From Elgaria multicarinata webbii (lineage: Eukaryota > Chordata > Lepidosauria > Squamata > Anguidae): a stretch of DNA of 64,000 nt. The stretch spans positions 18,618,006-18,682,005 of the forward strand of contig NC_086171.1 of NCBI RefSeq assembly GCF_023053635.1. Direction: 5' to 3'. Below the pieces are notes generated by a model. The model had not been told where the DNA came from. It made no database searches and saw only the letters and a list, made by a program, of their open reading frames with translations. Both the position numbers and the translations under genes were made by a program. Positions 1 through 11,936 of the stretch are shown one piece after another; the stretch's first letter is position 1, and each line of letters starts with the position of its first letter.

Positions 1-344
1 AAATAAATAAATAATGGGGGAGAAAGAGAGGCTGACCAAGGGCATCTTCAATTTTGTCTTGGTACCCTGCTCAGTACTAGGCACTATCTAATCAGGTGCC
101 TGTGGACAATTGCATAAGTACATTCCAGGCAGCACATCAACAGCAATGATAGTAGCCAGGGATAAGGGTATTTCCCTACAATAACAACATATTACTTGTT
201 GAATAAATGCAATTAGCATGGAAAGAAAGAGTTATAAGATCTTATATAACTGAACACTAAGAGGACCCCTGGTGATGAAACATCTTGGCCTCAGTGGCAA
301 TGCAGCAAGATATAAAGATGTGAAACACACACATGAGTTAAGTA
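1..344. other. Intergenic DNA, nothing recognised
   Basis: No open frame with a recognisable product and no repeat family that I can name. It ends at the TA target site of the MITE that begins at 345. Confidence 0.5.
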
Positions 345-526
345 CCATATTTTTTCTATTCTAAGACACACTTTTTCCCCCATATAAACATCTCTAAAAA
401 TGGGGTGCGTCTTAGAATCGCAGGTGCGTTTATTATTTCTTAGAATCAAAGCTTTTTTTCTGTTGGTGGTACTGAAATTAGTGTGTGTCTTATGATCGAT
501 GGCATCTTAGAATCGAAGAAATATGG
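345..526. mobile_element. Tc1/mariner-type MITE with TA target duplication
   Basis: A 182-bp element bounded by imperfect terminal inverted repeats (left CCATATTTTTTCTATTC; the right end read in reverse is CCATATTTCTTCGATTC). TA lies directly outside both ends (343-344 and 527-528), as expected for Tc1/mariner insertion. Inside are several copies of a TTCTAAGA / TCTTAGAA word. There is no coding capacity, so it is a non-autonomous element. The family name is inferred from the TA duplication and the inverted ends. Confidence 0.6.
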
Positions 527-611
527 TAGCCTTTTAAGCCAGGGCAGTCAACCCTTCCATGCCTTCTGCTAATAAAGAACTTGGTTTTCCAGGTAAACAG
601 CCTCAATAACA

Positions 612-960
612 ACAATTAATAAGCAGATATGCAAGAAGAAATCCAGGGATGTGTGACTATCCAGTTTATTGCAATTAGTGTCAACTGTATGACAAACTGC
701 CTACTGGACAGACGTCATGGATGTGTACCCCATGTAAAGAGCTCCTGGTCCTCAATAAACAAGCTCTTTCCTTAGAAGCCAAAATTGCTGACCTGGAGGA
801 GCTTGGGGAGCTGATAGCAGCATTCCAATCACTAGGTGACAGCTCTTCAGAGGTCACGGAGAACGTGGATGTCAGCAAAGGAAGGTGTCATTCCAAGAAC
901 AACTGAAATCATCCTTTGGAAAGGACCCATTCCTTGGAGGATGAACAGATATCCCAAATC
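612..960 (+). mobile_element. Probable LINE ORF1 fragment (Cys-rich plus coiled coil)
   Basis: A frame around 640-905 encodes paired cysteines (CxxC after WM, near 724-735) followed by a leucine- and glutamate-rich stretch (LNKQALSLEAKIADLEELG) that looks like a short coiled coil. It also has an internal stop upstream, near 678. This layout resembles the N-terminal half of ORF1 proteins of CR1-group LINEs. It is a decayed fragment with no nearby ORF2. A host exon is possible, but I see no splice context that supports one. Confidence 0.35.
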
Positions 961-2771
961 ACTGAGGATATGTTTCTGGGGGGCAGGGGCTTGGGGTAAT
1001 GAGTGATTGTCATTAAAGATCTAGGTTTGTGGTAGGCATGTAGACTGTATGGTAAATTTCCTGTCTGGTGTGAAGGTTGTGGATATCATGCACCATCTAG
1101 ATAGCTTGTAAATAGTGGAGAGAGCCTTGCAAATGCCAAGATAGATGTCCATGGGCACATTGGGGCCTGTGAAGCCTAGGAATAAGAAGAGAGGTCCTCT
1201 TGCAAAGTAAAGTATTTATTGCCACACATCCTCAGGATTATCTGATTAAATTGTTAATAATGGAAATTCTGCCAGATCTTTAAAATGTTCCTTGAAAAAC
1301 TTGAACAGGATACCCTTTCCTTTACTCTTTTTGGATGCTTAGTTTTGATCAGTAAGAGATTTCCACCCAATCCCAGCCCCCCCCCCCCCATGTTGATAAT
1401 TATATGTATAAAATATCTTCTTAGGATCTTTGGATATGAAAAAAATGTTTTAGATGATTATAGACTTACTAAATCAATCATCAAGAAAAACCATCTGGCA
1501 TCTTCTATCATAGATTCCATGGATTTCTTTCACACATAATGATAGTGAGTTTGCATTTCTCTATTGAAAAAGACAGAAAAAGATTGAGAGGTGGCTTGCT
1601 GCTCTTTTACTGGAGAAATATTCTTCTTGTTTATTTATTATTAACATTTAGATGCCACCTTATTTGCTAAAAAGCCATCAAGGCACAACAACCATCACAC
1701 AATAAAACACACACAATAAAATACAAGAATATTACCAACAGTAAAACATTAGAACTACATAATTTAAAAAGCTACATTAAAAAGAAGTATTCTTTAAAAA
1801 ATACATTACTATCTTTCTAAAAATTGTCATATATTATCCTGATTGTACACAAATCAGAAGTGTTTTATATTATTATCTTACACAAAAATGCCTTGAAGGT
1901 TTAAAGGATTATATACATTAATCTTCTGCATACACCTAAGTTGCATTTTTTGAGGATTAGTAAGGATTGGATGATTCATTATTTGTACAATTTAATATAT
2001 GACACAGAAGCAGAAAAGTTACAACACGCTTATAAAGCTCATCCTGACCTGGGTGTCTCCTTGTTAGGATTATTATTTTACGTTGGAACTCCCCCCTCTC
2101 TCCCTCCCCCCCCCCACACTTACTGAAATGAAGGGAAATAATTCATTTGTAATGCTTTGCACAGAATACAAGTCAAGCAATGAGCATTTTGGCAAAAAAA
2201 AAAATTGCACTTATTGGCTGAATAAATTGGTTGCCAGTTAAATCTGTACCTTGCTTTTTAAAACCTACTGTCATCTTTTCTCATTCTCACCCCTTATCTG
2301 TCCACCAGGTTATCATCTTATAAAAACTCCCATGGATATTTTTAATACATACATTTCAAAAGCTTGCTCACTATTTTGTGACAGTTTGGTTGGTCCCAAT
2401 AATAGTATTGCCCAACTGTAGATTATAAATGTGTAACTGAGGCTGCAATGTGGCAGTAAAAGTTTTAATGCAACAGGTCAGTGTCAAAGTTATGTCTTTG
2501 GATAATTATGTAATAAAGTTTTGTTTATTTAAGCTTCCAGCCATAACAGATTGAGCATTTTAACTCATAATACAAAACATTTCAATGCTTCTCTGTTAAA
2601 AAAGAAGAAGAAATACTCCTTCTGCCAGGAATAATTTACATCTGCAGTCTCTTGCCCTCCCTGCCCACTGGAACACCCCCTTTCCTTCTCCTCCAAGGTC
2701 GCTTTCCCAAACTCAGAACCACCTTGGTTGTCTCCACACTAGCTGCGAAGAGGAGAGGTCTGGGGCCAAAA
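961..2771. other. Intergenic DNA with simple tracts and LINE-tail-like AT-rich sequence
   Basis: No gene recognised. A poly-C run lies at about 1378-1390 and a C-rich run at 2092-2115. Around 1622-1800 a TTTATTATT start followed by A-rich sequence looks like the 3' tail of a minus-strand LINE. The short open frames here have no domain pattern. Confidence 0.5.
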
Positions 2772-3023
2772 TAACGGGCTTAAGTTAAAGGAAACCAAAT
2801 TCTAGCTGGACATCAGGAAAAACTTCCTGACTGTTAGAGCAGTACAACAATGGAATCAGTTACCTAGGGAGGCCGTGGGCTCTCCCACACTAGAGGCATT
2901 CAAGAGGCAGCTGGACAACGATCTGTCAGGGATGCTTTAGGGTGGATACCTGCATTGAGCAGGGGGTTGGACTCGATGGCCTCGTAGGCCCCTTCCAACT
3001 CTCCTATTCTATGATTCTATGAT
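2772..3023 (+). mobile_element. CR1 LINE 3' fragment
   Basis: Carries the end of CR1 ORF2 (the reading RKNFLT-like, then QLDND.S) and the CR1 3' end GGTTGGACTCGATGGCC, closing with ATTCTATGATTCTATGAT, the octamer tail typical of CR1. The same 3' end is present in reverse at 20082-20170. It is a 5'-truncated copy of about 250 bp. Confidence 0.85.
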
Positions 3024-4650
3024 CTCTGACTCTCCCTTCCAGGGTCAGACTGATGTCTCCAACCTCAGAGGGATTTCCCAAGCCATCCTATGGTCCCTTG
3101 CCCAGGGACCATAGGATTGCTCTCTTGAGGTAAGTTCTTTAAAAAAGAAAAAAAGGGGGGGGTGAGAAGACTTCCTGGCCTGCTTCTTTTCAATAATCAT
3201 ATGAGGATTTGAGAATATCCATCTACACCAATGAAGCAATCATTATCCTAAAAGTCAGAGACAGAGCCTGCCAAAGGGAAAAGCCAGTCAGGGATGTTTA
3301 TGCCAGCATGGGGCTTTCATTCCTACATGTTAATAGAGGCTGATTCAAACTGCCAGGAAAAGGAAGACGTTTACAAGACACCGGTCCAATGGACAACAAA
3401 GCTGATTAACATATCAATTGAGTTGGTATTCCAGGAAAGAAAAAGCAGTCTGACTAGTTCCCTCCAAAGCACTTACTGCACAGGTATTTTAAGGTTGATC
3501 GGGCAATAAATGGAAGAGGCTGGGAGGAAAGATAGCTTTTTTGTTGTGGCATGGCAGTCAAGGGGGGGGACCCACATAACCCTTTAGCTGTTTTTCTGGC
3601 TGCGAAAATAGAGTTTTGCCCATTTAAAAATCAAAGCTAACAATGAGAGCTGGTGTAGCCTAGGACAGCATTTCTCAAGCAGTGGGCCAGGGACCACCAG
3701 TGGGCCTCAGCTCTGCAGCTTGCCTGCTTGTTGCTTGCCTGCCCTACAAAATTTATGGCTGGACCAAGAGCAAGAAGAGCAGCTCCTTGCATGCACAGTG
3801 CATAGGCATGCATGGAAGCATAACTTGCCTAGAAAGCAAGGCTGTAGCATGGAAGGAAGGGACATGGAAGGGAGGGACAAGGAAAGAGAGGAAAGACAAA
3901 CAGAGTGGCTGGCCAAGTGTGAGGGAAGGAGGAGAAAGAATATGGAAGTGAAAAGGACAGATGGGCTGAGTGGGAGATAAAGGAGAAACCCAGGGGTGGG
4001 GGGCTGCATGATCTGGCCTTGGTGATGGCCATCTCAGAAGAACAACCTAGCTTTGGTCAGTAGCACCAGGAACTGGAGACCCAGTGGGTGGATGTGCCTG
4101 CACAAGTGAGAAGGCAGTGGTAGGGAAAAGATGCAACTGCATAAAGGTACCTGGGAGATGGAAACAGTGCCAGCGTCAAGGTCGGGCACCTACTAAGGGC
4201 CACACCTCATCAAGGGGCCCACTGGCAAGAGGCCCCTGAAGTTGCTCCTCCTTCTTCACCTGTCTCTTGCTCTGGCCCAGACAACAGTGGTGATGAGATG
4301 GAAAAGCAGTAGATGTCCTGTTAGGCAAGCAAGTGGCAGCAATGCTGAGGAAAGGGATGAAAAGCAATAGCACCCAACCATTGAGGGTGTCTTGCAGAAG
4401 AGCTCTATAAAACACTGGATGGAGATGCTGGGGGGGGGCAAAGGGGGCTTTGAAGGAAATTAGAGAGATAAAGGCTAAACAGTTTTAATCATAATAATTT
4501 GAAATAGAGAGGAAGAGAATAAGGGAGGCACGCTGTTATAGGAAGAAGTGAATCTAAAAACAGACGGGAGGGATGAAAAAGATGAGGTCCAATCCAAGTA
4601 AGATGAAAGTGCTGTTAGCGGGTGGTTTGTCTGCACAGCTCAGTGATGTT
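3024..4650. other. Intergenic DNA, no gene recognised
   Basis: Purine-rich stretches (3840-3990, GGAA/GAAA-rich) create long but meaningless frames on both strands. A short stretch near 3660-3720 resembles a hAT-type repeat, without clear ends. No splice-bounded exon or protein domain seen. Confidence 0.5.
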
Positions 4651-4654
4651 TAAC

Positions 4655-4961
4655 CTGTTCTGGAGGGAGTTGCACTCCCCCTGAAAGATCAGGTCCACAG
4701 CTTGGGGGGTGCTTCTGGATCCATCATTGTGACTAGAAGCATAGACGGCTTTGGTGGCCAGGAGCACCTTTTATCTCCTTAGGTTGATATACCAACTATG
4801 ATCCTATCTGTGCAGAGATAGCCTGGCAACAGTTATCCATGCTCCCAGTTGGATTGCTGCAATGTGCTGTATGTGGAGCTACTTTGGAAGACTGTTCAGA
4901 AACTTTAATTAGTTCAAAACAGACCTACCAGGTTACTGGGACAAGTTGATATATTATTATT

Positions 4962-5001
<40 letters not shown>

Positions 5002-5345
5002 TTTGTTTATTTATTTATATAGCACTAGTGCTTCAGCAGCTGCACTGGCTTCCAGTCAATTTCTGAGCCCAAGTCAAAGTCTTGGTGTTGATGTTTAAAG
5101 CCCTAAATGACATTGAATCAGAGTATCTAAACTCATGTCTCCTCCCATGTGTATCTGCTTAGACTCATAGCTCATTTTCAGAGGCCCTACTCTGAGTTCT
5201 CTCATCAAAGTAAGTTAAGTGGGTAGCTACAAGAGAGAGAGGACCTTCTCAATACCGGTCCCCCCTTTATGGAATGCCCAGTCTGACACCTACATTGCTG
5301 ACTTTTTGGTGCCAGGCAAAGATCTTTCTTTTCTCCCAGGCATTT
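4655..5345 (+). mobile_element. L2-group LINE, decayed ORF2 C-terminal fragment
   Basis: Broken frames give the signature order of the region after the reverse transcriptase in L2-group elements: a CNA(V)YVG-like stretch at about 4856-4880, LVQN near 4908, HWLPVNF near 5045, KALN near 5098, and a YGMP-like motif near 5270. The same series is intact at 55030-55560. A TTAT microsatellite interrupts the copy at 4951-5020. Several stops and frame changes indicate an old insertion. Confidence 0.6.
4951..5020 (+). repeat. (TTAT)n/(ATT)n microsatellite
   Basis: Start is ATT-repeat, then about 14 TTAT units with a single G interruption near 5005. It lies inside the old L2-group fragment and probably grew from the tail of an inserted retroposon: it is followed by ATATAGCACTAGTGC, similar to the retroposon tail seen at 14476-14547. 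Confidence 0.85.
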
Positions 5346-5355
5346 GGGAGAGTTA

Positions 5356-5496
5356 GGCCATGGCTAGACCAGGCCTATATCCCGGGATTGTCCTGGGATC
5401 ATCCCTGTGCATCCAAATGATACACAGGGCATCCTGGGAGCAGGCAGGGACGACCCCTCCATTTGCCTGGGATAATCCTTAGGTCTAGCTAAGGCC
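5356..5496. mobile_element. Harbinger-like MITE with TTA target duplication
   Basis: A 141-bp element with 15-bp imperfect terminal inverted repeats, GGCCATGGCTAGACC on the left and GGTCTAGCTAAGGCC on the right. TTA flanks both ends (5353-5355, 5497-5499), the target duplication expected for PIF/Harbinger elements. A close second copy lies at 11766-11895. No coding sequence. Confidence 0.6.
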
Positions 5497-5639
5497 TTAG
5501 AGTGCAATCCTGGGATTTACACCTGAACGACAGAAGCCTCTGAGTTTCGAGGCTTCCAATCCTCCTATGCCTTGTGCTCTTGCTGGAAGGGTGGAGCAAC
5601 AACAGAGGTGTTTAGCTTCTCCATCCTCATTTGCAGTAT

Positions 5640-5826
5640 TTTAGTCCCCACTCGGCCATGGAAACCTACTGGGTGACTTTGGGCTAGTCACAGACTCAGC
5701 CCAACCCACTTCACAGGGTTGTTGTTGTGAGGATAAAATGGGGAGAAGGAGGATTATGTACTCTGCCTTGGGTTCCTTGGAGGGGGAAAAAGGCAGGATA
5801 TAAATGCAATCATAAAATAAATAAAA
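5640..5826 (+). mobile_element. tRNA-derived SINE, 5'-truncated
   Basis: Body sequence with the CTGGGTGACTTTGGGC..AGTCAC motif, then CACAGGGTTGTTG..GTGAGGATAAAATGG and an AATAAATAAAA tail. A more complete relative with A and B boxes lies at 49427-49655. The first part, with the pol III promoter, is missing here. Confidence 0.65.
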
Positions 5827-8205
5827 TCTAGCTGAGCCTCCCTGCCAGGAACAGGGACAGAGAATCCATTGGATCCTTCCCCGCTGACTGGCATGCCCCA
5901 ATCCCTCTCTTTTCTCCTTCCTAAGCTTAGAACTTTGACCACAGTAAAGGGAGATGCTGCAGAGCTTTCTGCTGTGGTTGGGAGAGACTATGTGTGTGGG
6001 TGGGCGTGTGGGTGGGTGGGTGTCTCCAGTTGGATTTTCCCCTTTGAGTTTGAGGGGCAAATCCCTACCAACAACTATGACCCCTCTGATGCCATCTAGG
6101 GCTCATAGGATGGCTCTCTTTCTTTCTCTTTTAGATTTCATAACTATTCTTATATGCCTTTATATTTATCTATTCCTGCATTGTTTGTTGTTTTGTATTT
6201 TTTTAATTCATTTAAATGTTTGTAATCTGCCAAAACAACATTTGCTATAGGGTGGATTAAACATATAATAAATAAAAATAAAGCTGGGACTAAAGGGAGA
6301 AATCGTTATGTAAAGGAAATATGGAAGGTAGAATATACCTGGCTTCAAAAGCTATAATTATACCTGCAGATGGGTGAAGTGACAAGAGGAGGGTGACTTT
6401 TACATGCTCCTTTTGGCCAAGGAATACTGCAGTGATGGGTTATCCAAAAGCTGCACACAAATGCCATTTCACACCTGAGAGGCATCCTTACCTCCCATTT
6501 CCTTTTCAGGACGTCCTGCAAGGTAAGAAGTAACACATTGCATATTCTACCTCAAAGGTGGGCAACTTGTGGCCCTCCAGATGTTTTGGTCTACAATTCC
6601 CATGATCCCTCACCATTGGCTATGCCAACACTTGTACTTGGTGCAAGGAATGGGTAGAGGGGGCCAAAGTGGGCCCAGATCCAGTCTGCAGGCCACCACT
6701 CCCCACCCTCACCCCCACTTTAGATTAAAAAGGTTGTATCAATTTCCAGAGGGATAGCTGCATTAGTCTGTTGCAGCAAAAACAATAAAGTGTCACCATT
6801 ATGCATATGATGTTGCATATGCATGATAGTACTAGAGGCAGGTTAGTGGATGTCAGGCAATTCTACTTCTTTCCAAATATAGGGACATCCAGAGCTGGAT
6901 CCTATGACCTACAATGGACTAACCTGTATTAATTCAGACCTGTGTTTTACTGCACCAATTTTGTTACCCTTTGTTGTGTATATGTGTGTACACACACACA
7001 TTATAGAGTTCCCAGAGTCTCCTGATTTTACTTTATAAGTTTCCTCTCTGTCCAATAATATACCCAAGTCGTGGACATGTCTGTTTGTATTTCTCTACTC
7101 AGTGCCAGAGGGCAGTCAATGAGGCAGGGGTGGAAAAACACGCAATGCTGTGGTGTCAGTTTATGGATAAGCTGTCCTAGATATTATGGAGGGGGAATTA
7201 AATGCACCCATTTTGGCTAGGAGTTGCACATTTAATGTCATATGTACAGTTGAAGTCTAAGAAAAGCAACTCATGATTTAAAGTCACAGGATTATTCCCT
7301 TCAGTTCCTGGTCTGCAAAACACATTCATACATCTCTTAACTGAAGAGACCTGATACACATTTCATTTGTATCCCAGTCAGACCTTTGCATTTCTGAATT
7401 GCTTTTGGAATCCTCCAATGTTTTTGAAATGTGGAAAGCCTGTAATGCGAGAAACAGCCCAACTTGAAAGAGTTAATTAATTAAATAAATGGCCAGAAAG
7501 AATCCTAATGTTATTTCTCTAAACTCAGTTGTGTCCCACCTTTATGTTTTGCCAAAATTCAAGATGGCTAACAAAGATATAAGTAATGTACACATACCTA
7601 AAATCCCTCAATAAAGACAAATTCAACTAAGCAATAGTTTGGATAGCAGCAGAATTTCAGCTGCTAAAAATGCAAAGAGAAATCATGGTAGCATTGGGAG
7701 TTCAAGTTAATTCTGAAATCCCACCACAAATGCTCTCCAGATCAGGGTCTATTTCAGAGCCTGATGAAAGACAAGGACCAAGGGGTCAGGAGTGTTTCCT
7801 GGGGAGGAGAGTTCCAAAGCCTGTATGCAATGTCTGAAAAGATCCTGTCCTTCAAACCCTCCCACTTCATTCCAAGCGGTAAGGAAACAGAAAGCAAAGA
7901 TTCTACTGAAGACCATGAGAGCAGAAGAGAACAGACAGATTCATACGGGAGAGGAGGCGTTCCTTAAAATATCCTTCATCGTTCCAGACTATTTAGGATT
8001 GTAGAGGTATAACCCAGCTCCTTGAGTTAGACCCAGAGTCCCCACCCTCTCCATGGGAAAGCATTTAAACAAGCAACAGCACGCACATGTACATACCCGT
8101 CCTCTAACTGTCCAGGAAAAGTTTTACTATGCGATCTACTACTTGAACAGAACCTTCAGAGTTAATCTAAATATATATCCTGTATCTATTCCTATATCTC
8201 TAGGC
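5827..8205. other. Intergenic DNA with weak repeat traces
   Basis: No gene recognised. At 6555-6625 the words GGCCCTCCAGATG and TACAATTCCCATGATCCCT mark half of a common palindromic MITE. At 6745-6800 and again at 33115-33265 there is a dispersed repeat containing AGTCTGTTGCAGCA. Around 7700-8000 is sequence resembling a LINE-derived untranslated region. Confidence 0.45.
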
Positions 8206-8295
8206 TCCAATCCTATATGCACTAACCTGGGAATAAGTGTCATCGAACTCAGTGTGACTTACTTCTGAGTTGACAGCCATGCCTAGGATCATGCT
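8206..8295. repeat. ~85-bp palindromic repeat, copy 1
   Basis: Member of the family with CAATCCTATGCAC-like left ends and mirrored GCATAGGATTGC-like right ends. The centre carries AACTCAGTGTGACTTACTTCTGAG. See the finding on this family. Confidence 0.65.
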
Positions 8296-8779
8296 GTGTT
8301 TGCTCATGTGGTGATATGTAAAATATGCATACCTCACTGCGATACGATCAATCAATGATTATAAATACTAGTGATAATTTCTGAGATATCTGGTTACCAG
8401 ATTGGCCATTTTTAATTAAATACTGATGTACATTTACTCAAGGGCAGGACCTCACCCAACCTTTTTTCTCCCTTCCTATTTTTAGCTTTAAAAATATTTG
8501 TCTCTAAGACTTTGCACTTGTGTGAAGGCCTGTGTGAGCAGCTTTGGACTGAGCTGAACCAAGAGAAGCATGGAAGGGAAGTAAGGAGCTGCCAACTAAC
8601 AGGGCAACCTGGTTTCCTCTAAAGAAAATTAGAGATTATTCTAATTATCCGTTGTGTGCGCATGTGCATTTTATTATCTATAAAACTATGTATGAGGACC
8701 TATTTTTAGAGTATTCTTTTAAAATGCCTTTAATTCAGAATCTGCTTTCTGTAAAGAACAGTTGTAGTCTATAGCTGAA

Positions 8780-8866
8780 ATTGCAACCACCTGCACACTT
8801 ACCTAGGAGTAAATCCTTTAGAGCACAGTGGGATTTACTTCTGAGAAATATGCATAGGATTGCACT
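8780..8866. repeat. ~85-bp palindromic repeat, copy 2
   Basis: Starts TTGCAACCACCTGCACACTT and ends TGCATAGGATTGCAC, with GGATTTACTTCTGAG in the centre. One of the clearest copies in the window. Confidence 0.75.
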
Positions 8867-9324
8867 ATTAAAGTGATCCTAATATTGACAAATGTTAGAT
8901 GTAGCTTTTTGGGGGGAAATGAGCATAAATTGTATCTGACAAAATTCAAAATCTGACAATATTTTTGTGAAAAACAATCAAGATATCATAAAATAGTGAA
9001 CAAGCTTTCATGTTCTGAGAATTCTTCATGGGGTTGATGTTAAACAAAGTTGGGTAGGGAGCAGGTTGGCTGAATGTTACAGCCATGGAGTCTGCAGCAT
9101 TTGGTCACAGTCTTAAATGCTTGCACATTTTTGTGACCTTTTGGTTGAACACTAATAGGTGTTATGCAGGTTTCAAGTTGCACCTAGGGCAGCCAGGTTA
9201 CCGTCCATTCTCTTTTACAATAGGTTGATATCAATGGCTTATTTTAAAATGCTTTTGTGGTACAAAAAACTCTCTAGAGATCCAAGTGCCTATACTTGTT
9301 GTTGTGTGTAATGTGCTACTCTTC
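8867..9324. other. Intergenic DNA, nothing recognised
   Basis: AT-rich sequence without a recognisable gene or repeat, ending where the inverted-repeat arm at 9325 begins. Confidence 0.45.
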
Positions 9325-9786
9325 TGACTGGCTCTAAGGATTTGCTCTTCTCTTAATGCATTAAAGTTATTGCCAAACACTTTTATTATAGGGCCAAAGA
9401 GGTATGCAACATTTAATCATCGTAGTACAATTCCATCCTGATTCTGATCAACAAAACTCATGACCAAAATGCAGGTTATAAGAGGGTGTGGGAGGCTGTT
9501 TGTGAAGAGACAGCAATGGGAAGGAGTCCAAAGTGTTTTCAAAGAGGCTTACATGATTGAAAGAAGGAAGCCGCAGGGCCGGTGCCAGACTATTTTGCAC
9601 CCTAGGCAAGGCGAGCTACTTTCACTCCACCCACCCACCCATCCCAAAATTGCCAACTTCGATTTTTAAGAGCAGATGTTTTGTAGAAAAAATAAGAAGC
9701 AAAAACTTGAAATTCTAAATTTATTTTAAATTGCAAGGTAAGTAACAATCAAATTTTGATTATCTTTTGCAAATACAAAAGAAAAC
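9325..9786 (+). repeat. Left arm of a 460-bp inverted duplication
   Basis: This 462-bp stretch reappears inverted at 11937-12402. It has two parts: 9325-9573 is host flank and 9574-9786 is the left end of the hAT element. The inverted copy contains both, so it copies an already occupied junction. Frames in the two arms encode nearly the same 60-residue peptide, which reflects DNA identity and not a gene. Confidence 0.85.
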
Positions 9787-10760
9787 AAATCATTTTGAAC
9801 TAAAGGGCACTTGGTATAATGTATACCTCCACCATTGGCAACACAATATTAAAACCTTTTACTTCACACACCTTTAAATATATATACTATTTAAGGTTAC
9901 TTAATGTAACCAATCCGTTATGTTACCACAATCCTGGGGAGCGCAGAGGTGATGGCCTTGCAACCACAGGGAGATGACGCCAAATAGATAAGACTGGACT
10001 ATATGGACCAATGGTCTAACTAAAAATGGCAGCCTCACATTTCATATATCGAACAAGGGAATGCTAGAAGCTGGGTTGATTTCTCATTAAGGGTGGTGGG
10101 AGTGATCTGCCAGTCAAATCCACTCTCTCCTCCTTTCACCAGAGGATGGCAAGTCACTGACCCTGACTGTGTAGCATTGGTCTGTCTCCTTTCCTCCCTT
10201 CCCAACCTCCATTCGTGATGGCAGGTGGCTGCCTGATGCTTGAGAGCCGCAAATTCTCTGTCTCCTTCCTTCTGTGGCTCAGGGGCTCTCTTTCTCTCGA
10301 CATCCTTAAGGATGTAAGTCACAGCATCTGTGAGGACTGCTCTGCCAGACTTCCAGATATGGTTCTGATCCATTATCCTAGACCTAAACCAGGACCCGGG
10401 CATTTGTTTCTCCTCAAGATGTTCACAGCTAATGAGGTGGTTTTTTTTAAAAAAAAATATTCCTGTTCCTGCTTGTTTTTTTTAAGAGAAACTAGTGGAA
10501 AGCACCAGCAGCCAGAAAATGGGCTGCTTCCTTTGTGAGTTTAAAGTGTGTGTGTGGGGGGTGTATATAGGTCAGAAGGGGCCCTGGAAGCCCCTAGCTA
10601 TATTTAAATGTAATTTGTTCAACATTCCTTTAAAAAAAAAGGAGGCTTGGGGGCATGTTACTGATCATGGGGTGTGTGGGTGTCCTTGGAGTTACCAAAC
10701 CCTTGATATTTCTGCCCTATTTTTTTTACATTTTTCTTTAAAATCTATTATGCTGTACTT

Positions 10761-10843
10761 GTGGTTTTAATTTTTGTGAACCACCCAGAGAGCTTTGGCA
10801 ATTGAGCAGTATAGAAATATAATAAATAATAATAAATATTTTT
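10761..10843 (+). mobile_element. LINE-tail retroposon (CCCAGAGAGCTTTGG family)
   Basis: GTGGTTTTAATTTTTGTGAA, then CACCCAGAGAGCTTTGG and an AATAAATAATAATAAAT tail. The same 3' end recurs at 34368-34530 (minus), 34655-35092, 43043-43190 and 52393-52538. It is a short 5'-truncated copy inside the hAT element. Confidence 0.75.
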
Positions 10844-11132
10844 AAAAAAATAGCGTGGGGCATACATGGGAAGAATTGTGTGGGTGGTGAATGTGTCATA
10901 AGCATCCCCAACAACTTGATACTTCCCTCTCCCCCCCCCCCCCCAATCTGTTTCCATACCACCCACTCTATTTTTCAGTCTACTTTCCCACTCATGGTCT
11001 CAAAGTTACTCACCTCAGTTTGTGTTTTTCTTTTAAATGGGGTCCCGTCCCCCCCGCAGAGCTGAAAGCGTGGATTCAAAAAGGAGTACTTTACTGTGCT
11101 GCTGTGTGGATCTCTTCCCTGCAACCCCCACC

Positions 11133-11197
11133 TCATTTTATTTATTTAATTTATTTATTACATTTTTATATTGCCCAATAGCCGAAGCTCTCTCGTT
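11133..11197 (-). mobile_element. LINE-tail retroposon, reverse copy
   Basis: TTTATTTATTACATTTTTAT, then TTGCCCAATAGCCGAAGCTCTC: the minus-strand version of the tail seen at 10761-10843. It lies 290 bp away in the opposite orientation, within the hAT element. Confidence 0.75.
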
Positions 11198-11765
11198 CTG
11201 CAAGGATGATCTTGAAACGACAAGCCTCGATTTGCCTTCTCTATATAATGGGTTACTGCTGCGTCCCCCCCTCCCTGCGCCCCAAACCAGCTCCTGTCCT
11301 TTCCCCACCTTGCCCTGACATAGGTGGGGCACTCCATTCTTCCCCGCTGCCCCCTTCCCAGCCCAGGCAGTTGCGTCGCGCTCACTCATCCACTCAGAAG
11401 AGCACATTGGAGGCGAAGTGCAGGTACCTGGGCCCCTTGGAAGTGCTGGCTTCCAGCCCCCGGAGTTTTGCTTTCTCACCTGGCCTCTTGCAGCCAGGAT
11501 GGGTGGACGGGCGGGAAGGCGATGACGAGAGCAGCGTGGGCGCTGGCTTGGTGAGATATACAGCCAGGAAGGGAAGCAACCAGGAAGTGAAGCAATGCAG
11601 CTGAAACACATGGTGGTCGGCAGCAGCGCCAGAGTCGAGCCTGCGCACCAGCACCACACGTGCTGCACGCTGCCTGTGCCCCTCTGGGTCAGCACTCTAG
11701 GCGACTGCCTCATTCGCCTACTGGTAGCGCCGGCCCTGGGAAGCCGTCCTGAGAAATGACACAAT

Positions 11766-11895
11766 GGCCATGGTTAGACCAGGCCTATATCCCGGGATCA
11801 TCCCTGTGCATCCAAATGACACACAGGGGATTCTGGGAGCAGGCAAGGACGACACCTCCATTTGCCTGGGATAATCCTTAGGTCTAGCTAAGGCC
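11766..11895. mobile_element. Harbinger-like MITE, second copy
   Basis: Begins GGCCATGGTTAGACCAGGC and ends GGTCTAGCTAAGGCC, like the element at 5356-5496, and shares most of the interior. A TTA duplication is not evident here. The first bases after the right end (11896-11923) repeat an internal segment (CAAATGACACACAGGGGAT), so the right flank was rearranged. Confidence 0.6.
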
Positions 11896-11936
11896 CAAAT
11901 GACACACAGGGGATCCCGGGAGCTTCCAATCCACCC

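Larger units (their letters stand above)
9574..11738. mobile_element. hAT-type DNA element with perfect 8-bp target duplication
   Basis: The left end CAGGGCCGGTGCC and right end GCGCCGGCCCTG form terminal inverted repeats. The 8-bp word GGAAGCCG directly flanks both (9566-9573 and 11739-11746). The length is 2,165 bp. I cannot find transposase motifs in any frame. The interior carries retroposon tails in both orientations and a GC-rich part near the right end (11200-11730). It is therefore a non-autonomous or internally replaced element. An exact duplication with imperfect TIRs suggests moderate age. Confidence 0.8.

Noticed and set aside
3682-4032. Overlapping frames on both strands
   Set aside because: Produced by a purine-rich tract; Ser/Leu/Phe or Lys/Glu/Arg low-complexity translations without domains.
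9460-9669. Peptide found in both 9460-9669 (+) and 12004-12267 (-)
   Set aside because: The similarity is explained by the inverted DNA duplication, and the frame runs across a transposon terminus.
11138-11764. 208-codon minus-strand open frame
   Set aside because: It crosses the hAT right terminus and a retroposon tail, has no domain pattern and lies in a GC-rich stretch where long frames arise by chance.
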